DNA of 64,000 nt, taken from the NCBI RefSeq assembly GCF_004336805.1, contig NZ_SJXM01000003.1:1-64000 (forward strand), read 5' to 3'. Made by a program: the position numbers and the translations under genes. The first letter of the stretch is position 1. Each line of letters opens with the position of its first letter. A model generated the notes under the pieces. It was not told the origin of the DNA, did no database searches, and worked only from the letters and a program-made list of their open reading frames with translations. The stretch is from Aeromicrobium sp. IC_218. GTDB taxonomy: Bacteria; Actinomycetota; Actinomycetes; Propionibacteriales; Nocardioidaceae. Below, piece after piece: positions 50,490-58,085 of the stretch.

Positions 50490-51590
50490 TCAGAGGGCCA
50501 TGCTGACGTCGCCGACGGGGACCTGGACGCAGATCTTCACGGTCTCGTCGGTGTTGGCGGCCACTTCGCCGGTGATGACGTGGCGGACGGCGCCGTGGTT
50601 CTTCTTGACGGCGCAGGTGTTGCAGACGCCCATGCGGCATCCGTAGCGGGGGGACAGGCCGGCGGACTCGGCCTGCTCCAGGATCGTGGCGCCCGAGTTG
50701 TCGGCGCTCACGGCGCTGTCCTCGAACGTGAGGGTGCCCGTGGCGTCGGCCGCGTCGAGGTCGACGCTGGGCACCTTGAAGTACTCGACGCGCAGCTGGT
50801 CGGCGGCGCCGGCTGCCTCGTACGCGTCGCGGACGGACGCGATGAGGCCCGCCGGGCCGCAGGCGTACGTGAGCGTGGTGGCGGGGTCCACGCCGAGCTG
50901 CTGGAGGTGCTCGGCGGTGAAGCGTCCGGTGAGCTCGGCGCCGGGCTCGGGCTCGCGCGTGTAGACGCGGACGACGCGGCCCAGGCCGGCCTCCTCGACG
51001 AGCGCGTCGAGCTCGGCGGTGAACATCTCGTCCTCGCGCGAGCGCGCGTAGTGCAGGAAGGTGACCTGCGGACGCGGGGTGCCGGGCTTGGCGTCGCGCA
51101 GCGTGCGCAGCATGGCCATCACCGGGGTGATGCCGCTGCCGCCGCTGAGCAGCAGCACGTGGTCGGGCAGGGTGCGGGGCAGGACGAACTCGCCGTCCGC
51201 CTGCGAAAGGTGCACGAGGGTGCCGGGCTTGAGCTCGTGGTGCAGGTACTGCGACACGTAGCCGTCCGGGTGGGCCTTGACCGACACGCTGAACGTGCGG
51301 CCGGCCCGCTTCTCGGAGCTGGAGACCGAGAAGACGCGCACGCGGCGCTTGCCCTCGACCTCGACGCCGAACTCGACGTGCTGGCCGGCGCGGAAGCCGC
51401 GCCACGCGCCGTTGGGGCGCAGCACGACCGTGCTCGCGACACCGGTCTCGCGGACGACCTCCACCACTCGCGCCCGCACCTGCGTGACGGTCCACATGGG
51501 GTGGACGTGCTCCAGGTAGTGGTCGATCGAGTGCGGCGACGTCAGCGACGCGACCGGCTTGGACGCCAGCGCGGCTCGGATCAGCCCCAT
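50490..51590 (-). CDS. Ferredoxin reductase with C-terminal 2Fe-2S domain, desaturase partner
   Basis: This 366-aa protein fuses a flavin/NAD(P) reductase (~35-260; flavin loop RVFSVSSSE, NAD loop LLSGGSGITPVMAML) to a plant-type ferredoxin domain (~285-366; iron-sulphur Cys in CRMGVCNTC and a final Cys near the C-terminus). It passes electrons from NAD(P)H to the desaturase encoded next. The ATG at 51590 has a GAGGAGA site. Its promoter carries operator 1 of the TetR regulator. Confidence 0.94.
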   Translation of the reverse strand: MGLIRAALASKPVASLTSPHSIDHYLEHVHPMWTVTQVRARVVEVVRETGVASTVVLRPNGAWRGFRAGQHVEFGVEVEGKRRVRVFSVSSSEKRAGRTFSVSVKAHPDGYVSQYLHHELKPGTLVHLSQADGEFVLPRTLPDHVLLLSGGSGITPVMAMLRTLRDAKPGTPRPQVTFLHYARSREDEMFTAELDALVEEAGLGRVVRVYTREPEPGAELTGRFTAEHLQQLGVDPATTLTYACGPAGLIASVRDAYEAAGAADQLRVEYFKVPSVDLDAADATGTLTFEDSAVSADNSGATILEQAESAGLSPRYGCRMGVCNTCAVKKNHGAVRHVITGEVAANTDETVKICVQVPVGDVSMAL

Positions 51591-51606
51591 CGTTCTCCTC
51601 GCTTCG

Positions 51607-51635
51607 AGCGTTCAGTGAACGCGTGTGCACTCCAA
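51607..51635 (-). promoter_or_regulatory. Promoter of the reductase-desaturase operon with DesT-like operator 1
   Basis: Minus-strand TTGGAG (51635-51630), a 17-bp spacer and AACGCT (51612-51607) form a promoter. The spacer contains AGTGAAC-n4-GTGCACT (51614-51631), a near-perfect match to the AGTGAAC-n4-GTTCACT type used by DesT/TetR desaturase regulators, so binding would block the promoter. Confidence 0.6.
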
Positions 51636-51690
51636 GGGTCGCACAGCGGGCCGAACGACGCAACGGCCGGACCCTGCACGAGACGGTGAT

Positions 51691-51708
51691 GGGGAACACC
51701 TGTTCACT
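51691..51708 (+). promoter_or_regulatory. DesT-like operator 2
   Basis: GGGGAAC-n4-GTTCACT is a second copy of the same pattern (5 of 7 and 7 of 7 arm matches), lying just upstream of the -10 box of the TetR gene and covering its -35 position, as expected for autoregulation. Confidence 0.5.
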
Positions 51709-51719
51709 GGGGATGCCGA

Positions 51720-51725
51720 TAGGCT
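51720..51725 (+). promoter_or_regulatory. Leaderless -10 box of the TetR regulator
   Basis: TAGGCT ends 6 nt before ATG 51732. Confidence 0.6.
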
Positions 51726-51731
51726 GGCCGC

Positions 51732-52364
51732 ATGGCGAGCCAGGGCGCCGCAGGGACGCGGCAGGAGCAGAAGGAGCGCACGCGTGAGGCCCTCATGGCC
51801 GCGGCGCTCGAGCTGAGCAGCTCGTCCGGCTTCGCCCAGATCAGCCTGCGCCAGGTCGCCCGCGCCGCCGGCGTCGTCCCGACGGCCTTCTACCGGCACT
51901 TCGAGTCGATGGACGAGCTCGGCCTGGCCCTGGTCGAGGAGTCGTTCAGCACGCTGCGGCGGATGATCCGCGAGGCGCAGCGCGACCCGCAGGTGTTCGA
52001 GAACATCATCGACGCGGCCGCCGAGGTGCTGGTCGAGGCGGTCAAGCACAGCAAGGCGCACTTCGGCTTCGTGGCGCGCGAGCGCGTCGGGGGGTCGCCG
52101 GTCGTCCGGCAGGCCATCCGGCACGAGCTGGAGCTGTTCGAGAGCGAGCTGGCCGTGGTGCTGGCCAAGCTGCCGCACATCGAGCGCTGGCACAGCGACG
52201 ACGTGCACATGGTGTCGCGGCTGTTCGTCCGCAACATGGTCTCCAACGCCGAGGAGGTCGTCGAGATGCCTGACGGCCGGCCCGACCTGGAGGCGCGCAT
52301 CAAGGAGGGCGCCCGGCGCCAGATGCGCCTGATAGTCCTGGGGTTCGAGAAGTGGCGGTCCTAG
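51732..52364 (+). CDS. TetR-family regulator of fatty acid desaturation (DesT/FasR-like)
   Basis: This 210-aa protein has an N-terminal TetR helix-turn-helix (~15-62, with ISLRQVARAAGVVPTAFYRHF) and a C-terminal ligand domain of the DesT type. It is divergent from the reductase-desaturase genes and two operator-like repeats lie between them. By analogy with DesT it would sense acyl-CoA saturation and repress the desaturase when unsaturated chains suffice. The ligand is inferred, not seen. Confidence 0.9.
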   Translation: MASQGAAGTRQEQKERTREALMAAALELSSSSGFAQISLRQVARAAGVVPTAFYRHFESMDELGLALVEESFSTLRRMIREAQRDPQVFENIIDAAAEVLVEAVKHSKAHFGFVARERVGGSPVVRQAIRHELELFESELAVVLAKLPHIERWHSDDVHMVSRLFVRNMVSNAEEVVEMPDGRPDLEARIKEGARRQMRLIVLGFEKWRS

Positions 52365-52380
52365 CCGCCCACCGCTGAGG

Positions 52381-52776
52381 TCAGCGGGTCGGGACCTGGG
52401 CGTCCTGCGCCGTGGTCGCCAGCTGGTCCAGCGCGACGTCGAAGACGTCGTCGCCGAGCTTGTCCTCGAGCTCGTCCTGCTGCTCGGGCGCGGCGTCGAC
52501 GTCGGCCTCCCACGTGACGTACGCGGTGGAGTGCCCGTTGTCGCGCACCGTGATGGTGGCGGTGTGGTCGACGATGCTGAACGGCGGCTCGGGCATCGTG
52601 TAGCGCAGGCTCATCGCCGCGTCGTCACGCTCCACCACGGTGACGACCAGCTCGGCGGACGTCTCGGGGCCGCCCGTGTAGTGCGCGAGCTTGGGGTGCC
52701 ACAGCGAGAAGTCGCAGGCCAGCTTCCACACGTCCTCGGCGGGGGCGGCGACGAACGTACGACGGGTGATGCGCAT
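52381..52776 (-). CDS. SRPBCC-fold protein
   Basis: This 131-aa START/polyketide-cyclase-like protein has the SRPBCC pattern of an N-terminal strand with FVAAPAEDVWKLACDF, repeated antiparallel strands, and a C-terminal long helix. Such proteins bind hydrophobic ligands; there is no catalytic residue set to assign. Starts at ATG 52776 with a GGAGG-like site upstream. Confidence 0.85.
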   Translation of the reverse strand: MRITRRTFVAAPAEDVWKLACDFSLWHPKLAHYTGGPETSAELVVTVVERDDAAMSLRYTMPEPPFSIVDHTATITVRDNGHSTAYVTWEADVDAAPEQQDELEDKLGDDVFDVALDQLATTAQDAQVPTR

Positions 52777-52842
52777 GCAGTTCCTCCAGGATCGCGGGAC
52801 TCGGCCATTGTTCCCGACGTGGAGGTGCGCCGCCCGGCCGGG

Positions 52843-53001
52843 TCAGTCCTCGATCAGCAGCACCAGGAACGGCGAGCCGTACATGACCTGGGTGGTGGCC
52901 GAGATGGCGCGCCCGCCCTCGAGGTCGAACTCGATGTCGATGGGCTCGCTCTGCTTGAAGACGTCGGAGTCGAGGGGGACGATCGTCACGCGCTGGGACA
53001 T
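52843..53001 (-). CDS. Small hypothetical protein, 52 aa
   Basis: A 52-residue reading frame of mostly strand-forming residues with a central acidic stretch (EPIDIEFDLEGG) and a hydrophobic C-terminus (FLVLLIED). ATG 53001 lies 6 nt after a TAGGCT box on the minus strand, the same leaderless arrangement as other genes here. That and codon use in line with neighbours support it being real. No family recognised. Confidence 0.6.
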   Translation of the reverse strand: MSQRVTIVPLDSDVFKQSEPIDIEFDLEGGRAISATTQVMYGSPFLVLLIED

Positions 53002-53007
53002 GACCGC

Positions 53008-53013
53008 AGCCTA
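53008..53013 (-). promoter_or_regulatory. Leaderless -10 box of the 52-aa gene
   Basis: TAGGCT on the minus strand ends 6 nt before ATG 53001. Confidence 0.5.
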
Positions 53014-53024
53014 GGGCCTGGCGC

Positions 53025-53963
53025 TCACGCCTCGGCGGCGAAACGCGACACGGCCTCTCGCACCACCGCCTCCAGCGCGGCGCCCGTGCCGTGCCCGGCG
53101 TCCGGGACGATCACCAGCTCGGCGTCCGGCCACCGGGCGGCGAGGTCGTGGGCCACGTCCGGCGGACCGCTCACGTCGCCGTGGCCGGTGGCGAGCAGAC
53201 CGGGGATCCCGCGCAGGCGGGTCATGCCGTCGAGCAGCTCGGTCTCGCCGAGCCAGGCCGCGTGGCTCCAGTAGTGCGTGACCAGCCGGGCGAACCCGAG
53301 GGCGAACTCGGGGTCGTCGTAGCGCGGGTCGTGCACCGGCGTGAGCGAGACGTGCCGGTCCTCCCAGGCGCACCAGGCACGGGCGGCGGCGTGGTGCACC
53401 GCGGGGTCCGGGTCGACGAGGCGCCGGTGGAAGGCCGCGGCCAGGTCGCCGTCGCGCTCGGGCTCGGGCAGCGCGCCGACGAACGTCTCCCACTCGCGCG
53501 GGAACAGCCGGCGCATGTCGCGGGTGACCCACTCGACCTCGCGGCGCGTGGTGGTGACGACCGAGAACAGCACGAGGGCCCGGACGCGCTCGGGGTGTGC
53601 CTGCGCGTACGCCAGCCCGAGCGTCGAGCCCCAGGACGCACCGAGGACGAGCCAGCGGTCGACGCCGCGCAGCTCGCGCAGCCGTTCGAGGTCGGCCATC
53701 AGGTGCTGGGTGGTGTTGGCGTGCAGGGCGTCGGCCGTGCGTCCGGCGTGCGGGGTGCTGCGGCCGCACCCGCGCTGGTCGAGCAGCAGCACCCGGTAGC
53801 GGCTCAGGTCGAACCAGCGCAGCCATCCCTGGCTCGCGCCCGAGCCGGGCCCGCCGTGCAGGACGACGGCCGGGACGCCCTCGGGGTTGCCGTGCTCCTC
53901 CCAGTGGAGCTCGTGTCCGTCGCCGACGTCGAGCCGGCCGGCGGCGAGGGGAGGGGTGCGCAC
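53025..53963 (-). CDS. Proline iminopeptidase-like serine hydrolase (S33)
   Basis: This 312-aa alpha/beta-hydrolase of the S33 family has HGGPGSGASQGW (oxyanion loop), LLDQRGCGRSTPH, the nucleophile Ser in GASWGSTLGLAYAQ, and a His near the C-terminus in DAGHGTG. It removes N-terminal proline from peptides in the cytoplasm. Starts at GTG 53963; an in-frame longer reading exists, but CATCAT lies 6 nt before this GTG. Confidence 0.9.
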   Translation of the reverse strand: MRTPPLAAGRLDVGDGHELHWEEHGNPEGVPAVVLHGGPGSGASQGWLRWFDLSRYRVLLLDQRGCGRSTPHAGRTADALHANTTQHLMADLERLRELRGVDRWLVLGASWGSTLGLAYAQAHPERVRALVLFSVVTTTRREVEWVTRDMRRLFPREWETFVGALPEPERDGDLAAAFHRRLVDPDPAVHHAAARAWCAWEDRHVSLTPVHDPRYDDPEFALGFARLVTHYWSHAAWLGETELLDGMTRLRGIPGLLATGHGDVSGPPDVAHDLAARWPDAELVIVPDAGHGTGAALEAVVREAVSRFAAEA

Positions 53964-53969
53964 CCCTCC

Positions 53970-53975
53970 ATGATG
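53970..53975 (-). promoter_or_regulatory. Possible leaderless -10 box of the iminopeptidase gene
   Basis: CATCAT on the minus strand ends 6 nt before GTG 53963. Weaker match than TAnnnT. Confidence 0.35.
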
Positions 53976-54008
53976 GTTGACCCGGCGTCCGATGGGTACG
54001 GGCCGGTC

Positions 54009-54284
54009 ATGGCAGCACCGCGAAGAGTGAAGAAGTACCGCAAGGGATACGCCATGCGCATGGGTGTGCTGGCGACGTTGTTCGTGGTCGGCGTGCTGAT
54101 CATGGTCCTGAGCCGGTACGACGTGATCCCGGCCCGCCCGTGGGGCTACGTCGGCCTGGCCGCCGCCGCCGTCTCCGCGATCCTCGGCCTGATCTCGACC
54201 GTCGTCGAGGCGCGCAACGAGAGCGAGCTGGAGTCGAGCCCCGAGAACGCCCGCAGGATGAACGAGGAGGACGCCCGTGACTGA
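54009..54284 (+). CDS. Small membrane protein, 91 aa
   Basis: Basic N-terminus (VKKYRKGYAMRMG) followed by two hydrophobic helices (~17-35 and ~44-66) and a charged C-terminal tail. No family recognised. The 3' end overlaps the next gene by 8 bp, so they are probably an operon. Confidence 0.7.
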   Translation: MAAPRRVKKYRKGYAMRMGVLATLFVVGVLIMVLSRYDVIPARPWGYVGLAAAAVSAILGLISTVVEARNESELESSPENARRMNEEDARD

Positions 54285-54519
54285 CCAGAACCCCGAGACC
54301 CCGCGCGAGCCCAGCGGCGCGATCAACCATCACCAGGAGAACGTCGCTCCGCAGAGCGACCAGGAGCCGGTGCGCGGCGAGAACGCCGACGGCGCCGACC
54401 AGGGTGGCACGCCGGCCAACCAGGGCCCCGTGCCGGCCGAGCCCGAGGACATGTCCGACACCGGCTCCGACATCGGCAGCCTGGCGCCCGACCCGGCGTC
54501 CGAGGAGGTCGCCGAGTAG
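54277..54519 (+). CDS. Acidic hypothetical protein, 80 aa
   Basis: Low-complexity, acidic and likely disordered protein rich in Glu, Asp, Asn, Pro and Gly; no membrane helix or motif. Starts at GTG 54277 within the previous gene's end. A strong hairpin follows the stop, supporting a two-gene transcript ending here. Function unknown. Confidence 0.65.
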   Translation: MTDQNPETPREPSGAINHHQENVAPQSDQEPVRGENADGADQGGTPANQGPVPAEPEDMSDTGSDIGSLAPDPASEEVAE

Positions 54520-54539
54520 GCGACCCGCCCCAGTCAGCG

Positions 54540-54569
54540 AGGACCCCCGCCCTGCCCGGCGGGGGTCCT
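54540..54569 (+). terminator. Hairpin terminator
   Basis: A 12-bp perfect stem (54540-54551 with 54558-54569, 6-nt loop) lies after the acidic-protein gene and before the convergent LysE-type gene. Confidence 0.75.
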
Positions 54570-54587
54570 TCGCGCGTCCGGCCCGGT

Positions 54588-55214
54588 TCAGTCGCGGACC
54601 ACGAGCAGGCCGGCGCCCAGACCGCCGAGCGCCACGCCGGTCGTGCGGTCCCACGCGCGCCGGACGCGCTCGCGGCGCAGCAGCGCGGCGAGTCGCAGGC
54701 CGAGCAGGACGACGACCGTCCAGGCCACGAGGCCGAGCAGCACGTCCACCGCGCCCAGCACGGCCACCTGGGTCCACACGGGGACGCCGTCGGCCGTCAC
54801 GAACTGGGGGAGCACGGCGGCGAAGAACAGCACCGCCTTGGGGTTGAGCACGTTGGTGGTGAACGCCTGCACGAAGCTGCTCCGCACGGACGCCGGGGGC
54901 GCTGGCTCGACGCGTCCCGGACCGGCGTCCCGGCGCAGCGTCGGCAGCACGAGACGTCCGCCGAGGTAGAGCAGGTACAGGCCGCCGAGCACGCGGACGG
55001 CCGTGAGCAGCTCGGGGTGGCGCGCGAGCACGACGGACAGGCCCGCCACGGCCAGGCCCACGTGGACGCACAGCCCCGCCTGGGCGCCGAGGGCCGCCGC
55101 GGCCCCCGGCCGCACGCCGCGCGTGGCCGAGCGGAGGATGACCAGGAAGTCCGGGCCCGGCACGAGGTACGCGACCATCACGACGCCGACGAAGGCCCAC
55201 CAGCTCACGTCCAT
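54588..55214 (-). CDS. LysE/RhtB-family amino acid exporter
   Basis: This 208-aa protein has six helices and the family signature LVPGPDFLVILRSATRGVRPG near the N-terminus, typical of LysE/RhtB exporters of amino acids or similar small molecules. ATG 55214 is chosen as the family start; the frame is open further upstream. Substrate unknown. Confidence 0.88.
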   Translation of the reverse strand: MDVSWWAFVGVVMVAYLVPGPDFLVILRSATRGVRPGAAAALGAQAGLCVHVGLAVAGLSVVLARHPELLTAVRVLGGLYLLYLGGRLVLPTLRRDAGPGRVEPAPPASVRSSFVQAFTTNVLNPKAVLFFAAVLPQFVTADGVPVWTQVAVLGAVDVLLGLVAWTVVVLLGLRLAALLRRERVRRAWDRTTGVALGGLGAGLLVVRD

Positions 55215-55281
55215 CCCTCGATCGTCGCACCGCGGCGCCGGTCCGTCAGCACGAGGGCCGGGCGGCGACCCCGGCGCGGGA

Positions 55282-55287
55282 TACGGT
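55282..55287 (+). promoter_or_regulatory. Leaderless -10 box of the SMP-30-like gene
   Basis: TACGGT ends 7 nt before ATG 55295. Confidence 0.5.
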
Positions 55288-55294
55288 CCCGGCC

Positions 55295-56299
55295 ATGACC
55301 GACGCCGGAACCCGCCGCCTGCTCCGCACCCGCCGCTGGAGCCCGCCACCGGCCCCGGCCGCCGCCGGCCGCACCCCGTCCACCCGTGCCTTCGACGTCG
55401 TCGCCCGCATCGCCACCGGCGCTGGCCCCGAGGACGTCGTGTTCGACCGCGAGGGACGGCTGCTGGCCGGGACGGCCGACGGCGAGGTGGTGCGGATCGA
55501 CCTGTCGCGCGGCCACCGCGAGGTGCTGGCCCGCACCGGCGGGCGTCCGCTCGGGCTCGAGCCCGGCCACGACGGCAGCGTCCTGGTCTGCGACCACGAC
55601 CGCGGGCTGCTGCGGGTGCGTCCCGGCGGCGAGGTCGAGGTGCTCGTCGACACCCTGGCCGGGACGCCGCTGCGCTTCGCCAGCAACGTCGTGGAGGCCC
55701 TCGACGGGACGATCTGGTTCACCGTGTCGACGCGCCGCTGGGACCTCGAGCACTACCTGGGCGACGTGCTCGAGCACTCGTGCACCGGCGTGCTGGCCCG
55801 CCGCGACCCCGACGGCACGGTCACCGTGCTCGCCGACGACCTGGCGTTCGCGAACGGACTGGTGCTCGCGCCCGACGAGTCGCACCTCGTGGTGGCCGAG
55901 ACCGCGGGCTACCGCCTGCGCCGCTACCGGCTCACCGGCGCACGGGCGGGCACGTGGGAGCCGTTCGCCGACAACCTGCCCGGCATGCCCGACAACGCGA
56001 GCCTCGGCAGCGACGGCCTGGTCTGGGTCGCGTACGCCGCGCCGCGCAACGCGCTGCTGGACCGGCTGCTGCCGCGACCGGGGTTCCTGCGCACCCTGGT
56101 GTGGAACCTGCCCGCGTCGGTGCAGCCGAAGCCGGAGCCGATCGCCTGGGTGGCGGCGTTCGACCTGGACGGCCGGCTCGTCCACGACCTGCGCAGCGCC
56201 CGGGACGACTACGGCTTCGTCACCGCCGTCGCCGAGCGCGACGGGGTGCTGGTCGCCGGCGGCCTGCACGCCGAGGACGCCGTCGTGGTGGAGCTCTAG
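55295..56299 (+). CDS. SMP-30/strictosidine-synthase-like beta-propeller protein
   Basis: This 334-aa protein is predicted to be a six-bladed propeller (repeated GxLLxGTADG / DGSVLVCDHD-type strands) of the SMP-30 / gluconolactonase / strictosidine-synthase-like group. Conserved elements SNVVEALDGTIWFT and FANGLVLAPDESHLVVAET match the strictosidine-like branch. Likely a lactone or ester hydrolase; the real substrate is unknown. Its stop shares CTAG with the convergent sarcosine-oxidase gene. Confidence 0.85.
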   Translation: MTDAGTRRLLRTRRWSPPPAPAAAGRTPSTRAFDVVARIATGAGPEDVVFDREGRLLAGTADGEVVRIDLSRGHREVLARTGGRPLGLEPGHDGSVLVCDHDRGLLRVRPGGEVEVLVDTLAGTPLRFASNVVEALDGTIWFTVSTRRWDLEHYLGDVLEHSCTGVLARRDPDGTVTVLADDLAFANGLVLAPDESHLVVAETAGYRLRRYRLTGARAGTWEPFADNLPGMPDNASLGSDGLVWVAYAAPRNALLDRLLPRPGFLRTLVWNLPASVQPKPEPIAWVAAFDLDGRLVHDLRSARDDYGFVTAVAERDGVLVAGGLHAEDAVVVEL

Positions 56300-57435
56300 C
56301 TCGAGCCGGTGCTGAGCCCGCGCGCCGCGGTGCGCACCGACTCCAGGCCGAACATGGCGGCGGCCGGACGTCCGTCGACCAGGTCGGCCAGGACACGTCC
56401 GAGCACCGGGCCGAACTTGAAGCCGTGGCCGGAGAACCCGGCCGCGACCGTGAGCGGTCCGCGCCGGTCGAGCACGAAGTGCTCGTCGTCGGTGGTGGCG
56501 TAGGTGCAGCTGATCGGCTCGGCGGTCGCCGGGTCGAGGCCGGGGAACCAGCGGCCGACGTACGCGCGCAGCTGGGCCAGGCCCTCGGGCGTGGCGGCGT
56601 AGTCGCGCTCGTCGGGGTGCACGACCGGGCCGACGCCGTGGAAGCCGACCTTGTAGCCCTCGCCCGGCGTGGCCAGCGCGTAGGCGTCCGCCGGCGTGCC
56701 GTCGCCGGGACGTGCGTGGTGCACGACGGCGGGCCAGGCCTCGGTGGGCACGGCGGCCTGGAAGTGGGCCGGCTGCTCCTGGGTCACGGTGATGCGGGGG
56801 AGCGGCACGAGGTGCCCGACGAGGTCGTGCGCCCACCCGCCCGCCGCGACGACGAGCTCGCGGGTGCGCAGCCGCGTGCCGTCCTCGAGCTCGACGAGGG
56901 CGTGGTCGCCGTCGACGTCGAGGCGGGCGACGCGAGCGTGGTGGCGCACCTCGCCGCCTTCCAGCGCGGCGGCCTGCTGCAGGGCGGCGACGGCCCGGTC
57001 GGCGTGGACGCGTCCGGTGGCGGGCGAGAACAGGACCTCGGTCTCGAACGAGAGTCCCGGCCACCGCTCGGCCGCCGCGGCGGCGGGCAGCAGCTCGTGC
57101 GGCTCGTCGAGGGAGCGCAGCGTGGCGACGAGCCCGGCGAGCGCCTGCGCCGAGCCGTGGTCGACGCCGCCGGTCCGGGTCAGCAGGTCGGTGCCGGTCC
57201 GCTCCTCGAGCTCACGCCAGGCGGCCTCGGCCTCCTGGGCGAGGCGGACGTACGTCGGGTCGGCGTACGTGCGCCGGAAGATGCGCGACGCGCCGTGGGA
57301 GGCGCCGTGCACGTGGCCCGGGCCGAAGCGCTCCAGCAGCAGCACGTCACGGCCGCGCCGGGCGAGCTGCCAGGCGGCGGCCGAGCCGACCAGGCCGCCG
57401 CCGACGACGACCGCGCCGACGTCCGTAGTCGTCAT
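56296..57435 (-). CDS. Monomeric sarcosine oxidase / N-methyl amino acid oxidase
   Basis: This 379-aa flavoenzyme of the MSOX/MTOX type has the FAD loop VVGGGLVGSAAAWQLARRG at the N-terminus. It oxidises N-methyl amino acids such as sarcosine, making peroxide. A residue to hold covalent FAD (Cys in MSOX) is expected near position 310, and SCTYATTDDEHF there contains such a Cys. The ATG overlaps the upstream small membrane-protein stop (ATGA). Confidence 0.9.
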   Translation of the reverse strand: MTTTDVGAVVVGGGLVGSAAAWQLARRGRDVLLLERFGPGHVHGASHGASRIFRRTYADPTYVRLAQEAEAAWRELEERTGTDLLTRTGGVDHGSAQALAGLVATLRSLDEPHELLPAAAAAERWPGLSFETEVLFSPATGRVHADRAVAALQQAAALEGGEVRHHARVARLDVDGDHALVELEDGTRLRTRELVVAAGGWAHDLVGHLVPLPRITVTQEQPAHFQAAVPTEAWPAVVHHARPGDGTPADAYALATPGEGYKVGFHGVGPVVHPDERDYAATPEGLAQLRAYVGRWFPGLDPATAEPISCTYATTDDEHFVLDRRGPLTVAAGFSGHGFKFGPVLGRVLADLVDGRPAAAMFGLESVRTAARGLSTGSS

Positions 57436-57587
57436 CGAGCGTCCTCCTCGTCGTCGTCGCCGCGGAAGGCCAGGAACAGGCCGACCGCGAGCACCAGGAA
57501 CGGCACGCCCTGCGCGGCCTCGCCGCGGGCCAGGCCCGCGATGCCGAGCACCGCGAAGGGGAGGGCCACCAGCTGCATCGAGCGCAT
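57432..57587 (-). CDS. Small membrane protein, 51 aa
   Basis: Two short hydrophobic stretches (~4-20 and ~27-42) and an acidic C-terminus (GDDDEEDAR). Its stop overlaps the start of the sarcosine oxidase gene by four bases, so it is probably the first gene of that operon. No family recognised. Confidence 0.6.
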   Translation of the reverse strand: MRSMQLVALPFAVLGIAGLARGEAAQGVPFLVLAVGLFLAFRGDDDEEDAR

Positions 57588-57683
57588 GGCGGCACGGTAC
57601 CGGCCCGGTGGCGGCGGTCGTGCCGAGCGGCGTCCGCCGGGACGCCCGAGGCCGGGCCGCGCGCGCCGACCTGTGACGCCTGG

Positions 57684-57689
57684 CACGAT
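57684..57689 (+). promoter_or_regulatory. Possible leaderless -10 box
   Basis: CACGAT ends 6 nt before ATG 57696. Confidence 0.35.
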
Positions 57690-57695
57690 GACGCC

Positions 57696-58040
57696 ATGAC
57701 GTTCACGCTGCGGGCCGGCGACCGGGTGATGGTCAACGGACGCCTGCGCAACGTCACCGCGCTCGACGCCGTGTGGGCGCCGCGGGTCCGCGACCGGCTC
57801 GTCGAGCTGGCGCGCGTCCGCTCGACCACCACCTACGGCGCGCTCAAGGAGGACCTCGGCCTGCCGCACCCGGCCAACGGGTTCGGCCGGATCCTCGACC
57901 TCGTGGCCGAGGACTGCCGCCGTCGCCAGGAGCCCCGGCTGGACGCGCTCGTGGTCACCGTGGAGCACGACGAGGTCGGGGCCGGGCACGGCGAGGGTGC
58001 CGCGGCGCAGCGCGAGAAGGTCTACGCGCACTGGGTCTGA
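57696..58040 (+). CDS. Hypothetical protein, 114 aa
   Basis: Soluble alpha/beta protein with segments TTYGALKEDLGLPHPANGFG and LVAEDCRRRQEPRLDALVV. The first looks like a short winged-helix-type element, but no family can be named with confidence. Followed closely by the GGDEF-EAL gene. Confidence 0.7.
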   Translation: MTFTLRAGDRVMVNGRLRNVTALDAVWAPRVRDRLVELARVRSTTTYGALKEDLGLPHPANGFGRILDLVAEDCRRRQEPRLDALVVTVEHDEVGAGHGEGAAAQREKVYAHWV

Positions 58041-58085
58041 GCGAACCCCTCATTCGTGCGGACGTCCGGCCGATGGGCCGGACGC

